Source: an uncultured Eubacterium sp.
GTDB taxonomy: Bacteria; Bacillota; Clostridia; Lachnospirales; Lachnospiraceae
Assembly (NCBI GenBank): GCA_905236225.1
Contig: CAJOPM010000107.1
Span: 1-9,733 of the forward strand
Direction: 5' to 3'
Length of the DNA: 9,733 nt
Part shown: in pieces, positions 1-5,953 of the stretch
Position numbering within the stretch: position 1 is the first letter of the stretch
Layout of the letters: each line of letters starts with the position of its first letter
Position numbers and translations under genes: made by a program
The notes under the pieces: model-generated
The model's database searches: none
What the model was told of the DNA's origin: nothing
Seen by the model: only the letters and a program-made list of their open reading frames with translations

Positions 1-137
1 ACTGACATATTGCACAAAAACATCTCCCTATATATTGGTAATTATGAAGATTTTTTTCTAACTAAACTTCGTCAATTTTCTCGCATGTTTTGCTAAATAT
101 TCTAAGTTTTTCATCATCTTTTATTACTTATTTGTAT

Positions 138-143
138 TATAAT
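138..143 (+). promoter_or_regulatory. Possible -10 element upstream of the DUF2798 gene
   Basis: A perfect TATAAT lies about 100 bases before the DUF2798 start. No convincing -35 is seen at 16-18 bases upstream (CATCTT is the nearest hexamer) and no TG extension is correctly placed, so this is a weak call. If used, the transcript would begin near 150 and include the hairpin at 161-212. The rest of 1-137 is AT-rich and shows no gene. Confidence 0.3.
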
Positions 144-160
144 TGAAGCATAGAAAAGCT

Positions 161-212
161 AAATGCAGTCGCGCAGGATCCTTACGGATTATATTGACTG
201 CTTTATTTTTTT
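161..212 (+). terminator. Hairpin with T-run in the leader of the DUF2798 gene (attenuator or terminator)
   Basis: GCAGTC (165-170) pairs with GACTGC (196-201). Inside it GATCC and GGATT pair around a TTAC loop. The outer stem is followed directly by a T-rich run (202-212). This is the form of an intrinsic terminator on the plus strand. It lies 31 bases before the coding start, so it is either the terminator of a gene left of the window or a leader attenuator for the DUF2798 gene. No known riboswitch aptamer was recognised. Confidence 0.45.
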
Positions 213-242
213 GCTATGAACTTTAAAGAAAGAGGTCAGATT

Positions 243-719
243 ATGCCAAAGAACAGATTACAAGAAACAATTTTTACTATCATGATGGTTATTGTCATGG
301 TTTTCGGTATGGTGTTTTATAACATCACCTTGCAAAAAGGCGCATTTGACGCCCACACATTTGTAGAAACTCTAGCCGAGCTTCCTCTTACCTGCCTTAT
401 CGCTTTTGTTTTAGATACATTTATCGCAGGTTCAATTGCCGGCAAGCTTTCAAGAATGGTTGTAAAGCCTGAAAGATCAAAACCAATTTTTGTAATTCTT
501 TCAATTTCCATTTTTTCGATTATTTGCATGTGCCCAATGATGAGTCTTTCGGCTACCCTTATCCACCACGGCGGTTTCAATGCCGATACCCTTGCTAACT
601 GGGGTCGCGCTATCCTTATTAACCTGCCTATGGCAACATTTTGGCAACTTTTGGTAGCAGGGCCTTTGGTCAGGAAGATTTTCGGAACGATTATGGCAAA
701 ATGTGCGGCTAATGCTTAG
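243..719 (+). CDS. DUF2798 family integral membrane protein
   Basis: The 158-residue protein has four predicted membrane segments, at about residues 10-29, 46-64, 81-106 and 121-141, arranged as two similar two-helix halves. Phrases such as MVFYNITLQKG, ELPLT, KPIFVILSIS and MCPMMSL are typical of the DUF2798 family as I know it. Function in the family is unknown; a small-molecule or ion transport role is only a guess. I chose ATG 243 rather than the in-frame ATG at 216 because AAAGAGG (229-235) sits seven bases before 243, the homologous proteins begin MPKxxLQ, and the extra nine residues from 216 are not family-like. The gene is monocistronic in this window: a leader hairpin precedes it and a bidirectional terminator follows 32 bases after its stop. 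Confidence 0.85.
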   Translation: MPKNRLQETIFTIMMVIVMVFGMVFYNITLQKGAFDAHTFVETLAELPLTCLIAFVLDTFIAGSIAGKLSRMVVKPERSKPIFVILSISIFSIICMCPMMSLSATLIHHGGFNADTLANWGRAILINLPMATFWQLLVAGPLVRKIFGTIMAKCAANA

Positions 720-751
720 AACATAATTATGTTTTTAATGAGGAATATGAG

Positions 752-796
752 TAAACAAATAGAAAAGGGGGCGTTGCCCCCTTTTCTATTTGTTTA
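752..796. terminator. Bidirectional terminator between DUF2798 and GGGtGRT genes
   Basis: The arms 752-772 and 776-796 are perfect 21-base reverse complements around a GTT loop. The core is GGGGGC/GCCCCC with A-rich and T-rich outer parts, so each strand reads a GC stem followed by a T-rich tract. It serves the two convergent genes. The right arm includes the stop codon (786-788) and last codons of the minus-strand GGGtGRT gene. Confidence 0.92.
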
Positions 797-1787
797 ATGC
801 CTGTTCTATAGCAACCGCTACAGATACTGTCGCACCAACCATCGGATTGTTACCCATACCGATAAGTCCCATCATCTCCACGTGAGCCGGTACAGATGAA
901 GATCCTGCAAACTGTGCATCAGAGTGCATTCTTCCCATAGTATCTGTCATTCCGTATGAAGCAGGTCCTGCTGCCATATTATCAGGATGAAGTGTTCTTC
1001 CGGTACCGCCGCCTGAAGCAACAGAGAAATATTTCTTGCCGGCTTCAAGTCTCTCCTTCTTGTAGGTACCTGCTACAGGATGCTGGAATCTGGTCGGATT
1101 GGTAGAATTTCCGGTAATCGAAACATCTACATTCTCCTTCCACATAATTGCCACGCCTTCGGTAACATCATTGGCACCATAGCAGTTAACCTTGGATCTT
1201 GGTCCGTCTGAGTATGCGATTCTCTCGATTTCTTTAACCTCGCCTGTCGCATAATCCATCTGCGTCTCTACAAAAGTAAAACCATTAATTCGCGAAATTA
1301 TCTTAGCTGCATCTTTACCAAGTCCGTTAAGAATTACCCTTAAGGCTTTCTTTCTTACTTTATTTGCATTGTTTGCAATCCCGATTGCTCCTTCTGCTGC
1401 TGCAAAAGACTCATGACCTGCAAGAAATGCAAAACATTCGGTTTCTTCACTAAGGAGCATCTTACCCAAATTACCATGTCCCAAACCTACTTTTCTGTGA
1501 TCTGCAACAGAACCTGGAATGCAGAATGCCTGAAGACCTTCTCCGATTGCTGCCGCTGCATCTGCAGCACTCTTGCAGTCTTTCTTAATCGCAATTGCAG
1601 CTCCTAAGGTATATGCCCATTTAGCATTTTCAAAACAAATAGGTTGAACATCCTCTACTATCTTATATGGATCAAACCCGGCGTCCTTACAAACCTGCCT
1701 TGCAGCTTCTATAGATTCGATGCCGTACTGCTCCAGCACAGGGAGGATCTGATCTATACGTCTTTCATATGATTCAAATAATGCCAT
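786..1787 (-). CDS. GGGtGRT protein
   Basis: The 333-residue protein carries the family's name-giving motif GGGTGRT at residues 259-265, followed by LHPDNMAAGPASYG. Other conserved-looking blocks are GLGHGNLGKML (about 101-111), FLAGHESFAAAEGAIGIANNANK (about 121-143) and a C-terminal GLIGMGNNPMVGATVSVAVAIEQAL. No signal peptide or membrane helix is seen, so it should be cytosolic. The family is known mainly from anaerobic bacteria and is usually beside a NifU-like scaffold gene; its biochemical role is, to my knowledge, not established. The same pairing occurs here: the scaffold gene ends 12 bases upstream. The ATG start is supported by GGAGGG placed across the scaffold's TAG stop. Cysteines are present (about residues 33, 51, 71, 89, 118, 202), so an Fe-S related function is possible, but that is inferred from context only. 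Its final codons lie inside the terminator stem. Confidence 0.9.
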   Translation of the reverse strand: MALFESYERRIDQILPVLEQYGIESIEAARQVCKDAGFDPYKIVEDVQPICFENAKWAYTLGAAIAIKKDCKSAADAAAAIGEGLQAFCIPGSVADHRKVGLGHGNLGKMLLSEETECFAFLAGHESFAAAEGAIGIANNANKVRKKALRVILNGLGKDAAKIISRINGFTFVETQMDYATGEVKEIERIAYSDGPRSKVNCYGANDVTEGVAIMWKENVDVSITGNSTNPTRFQHPVAGTYKKERLEAGKKYFSVASGGGTGRTLHPDNMAAGPASYGMTDTMGRMHSDAQFAGSSSVPAHVEMMGLIGMGNNPMVGATVSVAVAIEQALNK

Positions 1788-1799
1788 TATCCTTCCCTC

Positions 1800-2492
1800 C
1801 TATTCTTTTCTCGGATCTATAACTTTAGCTGCATCATCAAAGCGTCCATATTGCCCTGAAGCTTCTTTAAGTGCTTCATTCGCATCCATACCGTCTTTAA
1901 TGAAATCCATCATCTTGCCAAAGTTAACGTATTTATATCCAATAATCTGATCTTCTTTATCAAGCGCAACTTCCGTAACATATCCTTCTGTCATCTCAAG
2001 ATATCTGGGTCCTTTGTTCAATGTTCCATACATAGTACCCACCATTGAACGATCACCTTTGCCAAGATCCTCAAGTCCTGCTCCTATAGCAAGTCCTTCA
2101 TCTGAAAATGCACTCTGGCTGCGTCCATATACAATCTGTAAGAACAGCTCTCTCATTGCTGTATTAATTGCATCACAGACAAGATCTGTATTAAGTGCCT
2201 CAAGCACAGTAAGTCCGGGGAGTATTTCCGCTGCCATCGCTGCAGAATGCGTCATTCCCGAGCATCCGATAGTTTCAACTAAAGCTTCTTGAATAATACC
2301 GTCTTTAACATTTAAAGAAAGCTTACATCCACCTTGCTGAGGTGCACACCAGCCTATTCCATGGGTATATCCGCTAATATCTTTGACTTCTTTGGCCTGA
2401 ACCCATTTACCTTCTTCAGGAATGGGCGCTGCCCCGTGACGAGCGCCTTGCGCTACGGGACATTGAGATTCAATTCTCGTTGTGTAAATCAT
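1800..2492 (-). CDS. NifU/IscU-like iron-sulfur cluster assembly scaffold protein
   Basis: The 230-residue cytosolic protein resembles the NifU N-terminal/IscU scaffold fold. Cysteines fall where scaffold ligands are expected: C56 in GGCKLSL, C77 in the GCSGMTHSA motif (IscU has GCGSAIASS), and C106 in DLVCDAIN; extra C11 and C49 are also present. C56 and C77 match IscU positions well, while equating C106 with the third ligand is less certain. At 230 residues it is longer than IscU (about 130), with an added C-terminal segment ending in FGKMMDFIKDGMDANEALKEASG. No NifS/IscS desulfurase is nearby, so it is not a standard isc or suf locus. The start is fixed by AGGAGGT at 2498-2504. It is the first gene of a two-gene operon with the GGGtGRT gene, driven from the divergent region to its right. 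Confidence 0.87.
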   Translation of the reverse strand: MIYTTRIESQCPVAQGARHGAAPIPEEGKWVQAKEVKDISGYTHGIGWCAPQQGGCKLSLNVKDGIIQEALVETIGCSGMTHSAAMAAEILPGLTVLEALNTDLVCDAINTAMRELFLQIVYGRSQSAFSDEGLAIGAGLEDLGKGDRSMVGTMYGTLNKGPRYLEMTEGYVTEVALDKEDQIIGYKYVNFGKMMDFIKDGMDANEALKEASGQYGRFDDAAKVIDPRKE

Positions 2493-2518
2493 GCTTTACC
2501 TCCTATATGTTATTATCG

Positions 2519-2539
2519 CTAATATTAGACTCACTAATA
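2519..2539. promoter_or_regulatory. Clustered CTAAT/ATTAG palindromes before the NifU-like gene
   Basis: CTAATATTAG (2519-2528) is a perfect 10-base palindrome. It shares its right half with a second inverted repeat, TATTAG-5-CTAATA (2523-2528 and 2534-2539). Three half-sites therefore lie within 21 bases, 15 bases above the ribosome binding site. An operator is possible, but the bases are AT-rich and no known Fe-S regulator site (IscR-type) was recognised. Confidence 0.35.
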
Positions 2540-2549
2540 AGTCCTGTTA

Positions 2550-2598
2550 GCCCCCACCCACGCTTCATTTAAAAATGGGGCATCTTAAATCTAAGATG
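2550..2598 (-). promoter_or_regulatory. Structured 5' leader of the NifU-like/GGGtGRT operon
   Basis: Two hairpins lie between the proposed minus-strand promoter and the first gene. One is CATCTTA (2581-2587) with TAAGATG (2592-2598) around a four-base loop. The other is GCCCC (2550-2554) with GGGGC (2577-2581), enclosing a smaller CATTT/AAATG stem (2566-2577). They share base 2581, so they abut. Neither is followed by a T-run on the minus strand, so they do not look like terminators. No known riboswitch class was recognised. Confidence 0.4.
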
Positions 2599-2617
2599 TA
2601 TAATCTGTCCAAAAATT

Positions 2618-2626
2618 ATTATATCA
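2618..2626 (-). promoter_or_regulatory. Extended -10 promoter for the NifU-like/GGGtGRT operon
   Basis: Read on the minus strand, 2626-2618 is TGATATAAT, a consensus TGn-TATAAT extended -10. The -35 region about 17 bases away (GTGATT) is poor, which is common for extended -10 promoters. Start of transcription would be near 2611, giving a leader of about 119 bases. Confidence 0.5.
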
Positions 2627-2675
2627 GAATAAAGTGCGAAAATCACCCTTTGTATTTTGAGAATGGCTATTTTAC

Positions 2676-2703
2676 TTGCTATTTTATTTTTTTTTACTAT
2701 AAT
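2676..2703 (+). promoter_or_regulatory. Promoter of the NSS transporter gene
   Basis: TTGCTA (2676-2681) and TATAAT (2698-2703) are separated by 16 bases of T-rich sequence. The expected transcript begins near 2710, just before GGAGATAGG (2722-2730) and ATG 2735. This promoter lies inside the in-frame extension that would start at 2657, which argues against that longer start. Confidence 0.55.
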
Positions 2704-2734
2704 AATATGGTATGTTTTTTTGGAGATAGGAATC

Positions 2735-4114
2735 ATGAATCAACAAAGAAGTTCTTTTTCAGGAAAATTTGGTTTTATATTAGCTTCGGCCGGTTCTGCT
2801 ATCGGTCTTGGAAATATATGGCGCTTTCCCTACCTTGCAGCTAAGGATGGCGGCGGATTATTCCTGATAATCTACATTATATTGGCACTTACTTTTGGCT
2901 TTACCCTTCTTATGAGTGAGGTCTCAATCGGACGTAAGACTAAACAAAGCAGCCTTACTGCCTACGCTAAGATTAACAAAAAATTCGGGTGGGTAGGTAT
3001 ATTTTCATCACTTATACCATTTCTTATACTCCCCTACTATTGCGTAATTGGCGGTTGGATCGTTAAATATGTTATTACCTTTGTCTCCGGTCATAGCGCA
3101 CAAGCGGCATCAGATGAATATTTTACTTCATTTATCTCATCAAATATCTCTCCAATTTTATTTGATGTAATATTTCTTTTCGGAACAGCGGCAATCGTCA
3201 TAATTGGCGTACAAAAGGGAATTGAAAAATTCACCAAATACATTATGCCTATTGTCTTTGTAATGGTTATAGGCATTTCTCTTTTCGCCATTAGCTCAGA
3301 AAATCCCGAAACAGGAATTACAGGCCTTGACGGGCTTAAGGTATATCTTGTTCCTTCCCTTAAGAGTTTATCTGTTTCCGACGTTTTTTATGTGATTGTA
3401 GATGCCATGGGGCAGTTGTTCTTTTCCATATCAGTCTCTATGGGAATTATGATTACATACGGTTCGTACTTTAAAGATGATCTTAACCTTGTCAAGTCCG
3501 TAAATCAGATTGAACTTTTTGATACATTAATAGCCTTGCTTGCCGGCGTAATGATCGTTCCATCTGTAATAGTGTTTATGGGCCCTGAAGGCATGAGCAC
3601 AGGACCTTCTCTTATGTTTGTTGCTCTTCCAAAAGTTTTTGATGCAATGGGCACTATAGGCCCGCTTGTTGGAGCATTTTTCTTTATTATGGTCCTATTT
3701 GCCGCAATAACAAGCTCTGTATCTATCCTTGAAGCAGTCGTTGCCTCTTTAATAGACAAATTCGGATGGCAAAGAAGAAAAGCAACAATTATTGAATGCG
3801 CCTTCGCACTTGCTATTGGAATATTCATATGCCTTGGCTATAATGCCCTTTATTTTGATATCAGTTTGCCAAATGGCTCGACAGGTCAATTGCTGGACAT
3901 ATTGGACTATATTTCCAATAACATATTAATGCCAATCGTATCAGTTGCTACCTGTATCCTAATCGGGTGGGTTGTAAAGCCTGATTACGTAATCAACGAA
4001 GCCACAAAAAATGGCGAGACATTCCGAAGAAGAATACTATATAAGATTGTTGTCTGCTTCATTGCTCCGTTGCTGCTTATTCTACTATTGCTTGGTGCTC
4101 TGGGAATTATATAA
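2735..4114 (+). CDS. Sodium-dependent transporter of the NSS/SNF family
   Basis: This inner-membrane symporter is expected to import an amino acid or related amine using the sodium gradient. The 459 residues fit bacterial NSS proteins of the short, 11-helix type (Tyt1/MhsT-like) rather than 12-helix LeuT. Visible landmarks are the TM1 signature GSAIGLGNIWRFPYL (20-34) with the unwound sodium/substrate-binding stretch, YYCVIGGW in TM3 (101-108, where LeuT has its gating tyrosine), AMGQLFFSISVSMG in TM6 (224-237), and the TM8 serine-rich ITSSVSILE (325-333) that supplies sodium ligands in this family. A final hydrophobic helix ends the protein at about 435-458. Substrate cannot be read from the sequence. 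ATG 2735 is preferred: GGAGATAGG is four bases upstream and the conserved N-terminal SGKFGFILA follows directly. It is monocistronic, with its own promoter and terminator, divergent from the Fe-S scaffold operon. Confidence 0.93.
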   Translation: MNQQRSSFSGKFGFILASAGSAIGLGNIWRFPYLAAKDGGGLFLIIYIILALTFGFTLLMSEVSIGRKTKQSSLTAYAKINKKFGWVGIFSSLIPFLILPYYCVIGGWIVKYVITFVSGHSAQAASDEYFTSFISSNISPILFDVIFLFGTAAIVIIGVQKGIEKFTKYIMPIVFVMVIGISLFAISSENPETGITGLDGLKVYLVPSLKSLSVSDVFYVIVDAMGQLFFSISVSMGIMITYGSYFKDDLNLVKSVNQIELFDTLIALLAGVMIVPSVIVFMGPEGMSTGPSLMFVALPKVFDAMGTIGPLVGAFFFIMVLFAAITSSVSILEAVVASLIDKFGWQRRKATIIECAFALAIGIFICLGYNALYFDISLPNGSTGQLLDILDYISNNILMPIVSVATCILIGWVVKPDYVINEATKNGETFRRRILYKIVVCFIAPLLLILLLLGALGII

Positions 4115-4129
4115 TACGTCCATCAGAAT

Positions 4130-4175
4130 AAAAGAGCGCACTTATAAGCCTTTTGGCTTATAAGTGCGCTCTTTT
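4130..4175. terminator. Bidirectional terminator between the transporter and butyrate kinase
   Basis: Arms 4130-4150 and 4155-4175 are perfect 21-base reverse complements around a TTTT loop. The stem begins AAAAGAGCGC and ends GCGCTCTTTT, so each strand has a GC stem followed by T residues. It sits 15 bases after the transporter stop and 12 bases beyond the butyrate kinase stop, serving both convergent genes. Confidence 0.95.
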
Positions 4176-4187
4176 ACTATATTTTAT

Positions 4188-5252
4188 TTATGCCTCAAAC
4201 TCGTGTGCCTCTTCTTCGCCCCTCATTACACGAAGTGCTCCAAGAGTAAGTGACTGCATCTCATTTTCTCCCGGATAAACTGTAACAGGAGCAATCCACT
4301 CAACATTTTTCTTAACTTCATCTGTAAAGTATTTAGAGTATGCAATTCCGCCGGTAAGAACGATACCTTCAATATCACCTGCAACAGTTGCAGCTTCTTT
4401 ACCAACATTTCTTGCTACTGACATAGCCATTGCATCATATATAAACTTAGCGTGCTCGTCTCCATCTTCAATCATCTTTTCAACATCTCTTGTGTCATTG
4501 GTTCCAAGATGGGCTACAATACCGCCGCGGCTCTTAACTTTCTTAAGCAAATCCTTAGCACTATATCCACCGTCTTCCATAAACTGAATAAGTGCCTGAC
4601 ATGGAAGTTCTCCTGAGCGCTCCGGTGCAAATGGGCCATCCTCGTCATTAATAATATCTGCAATCTTGCCGCCATACTGAAGAGTGATCGAGATACCGCC
4701 TCCAAGATGCACTACAATAAGCTTACAATCCTTGTAATCCTTACCATGCTCTTTTGCATACTTCATAGCTGCTGCACGAGTATTTAAGTTATGCCCGATT
4801 CCGCGGCGTGGAAGCTCTTTAAGACCTGTAACTCTTAATATATCCATCATCTCATCAACAGTAACTCCGTCATAAATAAATGCCGGTATATTAAGCGGTT
4901 TAACAATCTCATATGCAATAACAGCACCAAGATTTGATGCATGCTCCATAACAGGCTTTTCCTTAAGAAGTGTTACCATAGCGTCATTAACCTTGTACGC
5001 TCCTGCTTTAAGCGGCGGAAGAAGTCCTCCTCTTGCTACTACACATGAAAGCTCATTAACATCTACGCCCTTGTCCTTAAGAATCTCCATGATTCTGTCT
5101 TTTCTAAATTCAAACTGATCTATAATCTTATCATATTTAGCAATCTCATCAGCGCTGTGAGAAATACTTTCTACAAAGACTTCCTTTTCGTCCTCGTAGT
5201 ATGACACCTTAGTAGATGTAGATCCCGGGTTAAGTCCTAAAATTTTGTACAT
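4188..5252 (-). CDS. buk: Butyrate kinase
   Basis: Butyrate kinase (EC 2.7.2.7) interconverts butyryl phosphate plus ADP with butyrate plus ATP, the ATP-yielding last step of one butyrate fermentation route; it is cytosolic and belongs to the acetate kinase/ASKHA fold. The 354 residues match the usual length of about 355. Visible motifs are the N-terminal phosphate loop LGLNPGSTSTKVSYY (5-19), ARGGLLPPLKAGAY (73-86), IVVHLGGGIS (179-188), DGPFAPERSG (205-214) and GIVLTGGIAYS near the C-terminus. Branched-chain acid kinases are close relatives, so isobutyrate or isovalerate activity is not excluded. The start is secured by GGAGGAGAAGG just upstream. The partner phosphate butyryltransferase gene (ptb), often adjacent in Clostridia, is absent from the window, and terminators on both sides make this a single-gene unit. 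Confidence 0.93.
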   Translation of the reverse strand: MYKILGLNPGSTSTKVSYYEDEKEVFVESISHSADEIAKYDKIIDQFEFRKDRIMEILKDKGVDVNELSCVVARGGLLPPLKAGAYKVNDAMVTLLKEKPVMEHASNLGAVIAYEIVKPLNIPAFIYDGVTVDEMMDILRVTGLKELPRRGIGHNLNTRAAAMKYAKEHGKDYKDCKLIVVHLGGGISITLQYGGKIADIINDEDGPFAPERSGELPCQALIQFMEDGGYSAKDLLKKVKSRGGIVAHLGTNDTRDVEKMIEDGDEHAKFIYDAMAMSVARNVGKEAATVAGDIEGIVLTGGIAYSKYFTDEVKKNVEWIAPVTVYPGENEMQSLTLGALRVMRGEEEAHEFEA

Positions 5253-5293
5253 TTACCTTCTCCTCCTTAATAATAGATTAATGCCTGTGTTTT

Positions 5294-5320
5294 TTATTAG
5301 ACTATTTAATAGTTTACCAA
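5294..5320 (-). promoter_or_regulatory. Possible butyrate kinase promoter with an internal palindrome
   Basis: On the minus strand, TTGGTA (5320-5315) is followed after 15 bases by TAATAA (5299-5294). The spacing is short and the -10 is imperfect. Between them lies a perfect inverted repeat, ACTATT-T-AATAGT (5301-5313), in the position a repressor operator would take. The call is tentative because the region is AT-rich. Confidence 0.3.
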
Positions 5321-5333
5321 ATTTTTTCGATTA

Positions 5334-5372
5334 AATAAACAAAAAGCGTCTTTCCTTATCAGAAAGACGCTT
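5334..5372 (-). terminator. Terminator of the ABC/GldFG/DUF4340 operon
   Basis: AAGCGTCTTTC (5344-5354) and GAAAGACGCTT (5362-5372) are perfect 11-base reverse complements with a seven-base loop. Read on the minus strand the stem is followed by TTTGTTTATTT. It begins five bases after the DUF4340 stop, so it ends that operon. Confidence 0.88.
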
Positions 5373-5377
5373 GATAA

Positions 5378-5953
5378 TTATTCCGAGGTTTCTCCTTCGG
5401 TCTCATCATCAGCTTCAACTATCAATGTTGAAGGATCGGATGTAATGTAGTCATAAACTGTTGTTCCAACCACATAAACATCATCTGAAAGAGAAGTAGT
5501 CATAAAGTATTCTCCGGTCATATCATTATAAGCATTTATATAAATTGTTATCTCTTCTCCATCAGATGTCGTAATGCTAAGCTGCGCCGTCGGCTCCTCA
5601 AGTCCATAATCCGAAGTATCCTCAGGATCTTCAATTACTTCATTTGCCTCTATTACTGCAAAGGCATCCGCCATATTCTGCAAAGTTTCTTCATTTAGAT
5701 CTTCGCCATCCATTTGCTCAGATGTCCACTCATCCGAATCATAGTTAAAGGTATAATCTGTACCTTCATAGTTGTAGGTAAATGAAGTAACACTGCCTTC
5801 TCCTAAATTAAGTACGTAATTTGTCTGTGCCTCTTTATCTTCCTGCTCAGCTTCTTCTTTATTCTTATTGACCATACTAAGCACAGCCCAAAGAATTAAA
5901 CACACTCCGACAATAACAGCAAGAACAATCAGCATCTTTTTTTGCTTTTCCAT
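5378..5953 (-). CDS. DUF4340 domain-containing membrane-anchored protein
   Basis: The 191-residue protein has a basic N-terminus (MEKQKK), one membrane helix at about 7-28 and an acidic extracytoplasmic domain. The domain contains the DUF4340 pattern YGLEEPTAQLSITTSDGEEITIYI (about 116-139), then VYVVGTTVYDYI. DUF4340 proteins commonly accompany GldG-type ABC systems, and here the gene is the third of such an operon. There is no cysteine lipobox, so it is an anchored membrane protein and not a lipoprotein. The start at 5953 is supported by AAAGGAGAAGAGG and by the TGATG overlap with the upstream stop. An in-frame ATG at 6019 would add 22 residues lying inside the upstream gene and is rejected. 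The biochemical role is unknown; a partner of the extracytoplasmic GldG domain is inferred from context. The acidic C-terminus (ADDETEGETSE) is probably unstructured. Confidence 0.85.
   Translation of the reverse strand: MEKQKKMLIVLAVIVGVCLILWAVLSMVNKNKEEAEQEDKEAQTNYVLNLGEGSVTSFTYNYEGTDYTFNYDSDEWTSEQMDGEDLNEETLQNMADAFAVIEANEVIEDPEDTSDYGLEEPTAQLSITTSDGEEITIYINAYNDMTGEYFMTTSLSDDVYVVGTTVYDYITSDPSTLIVEADDETEGETSE

Noticed and set aside
216..242. Earlier ATG start for the DUF2798 gene
   Set aside because: It lacks a good ribosome binding site, while ATG 243 has AAAGAGG at seven bases and gives the family-typical N-terminus.
2550..2598. Terminator for the transporter or scaffold operon
   Set aside because: Neither hairpin is followed by a T-run in the relevant direction, and the location is upstream of both genes.
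2657..2734. Earlier start of the NSS transporter, adding a hydrophobic 26-residue extension
   Set aside because: The promoter hexamers (2676-2703) lie inside it, the extension is encoded by a T-rich spacer, and ATG 2735 has GGAGATAGG and the conserved family N-terminus.
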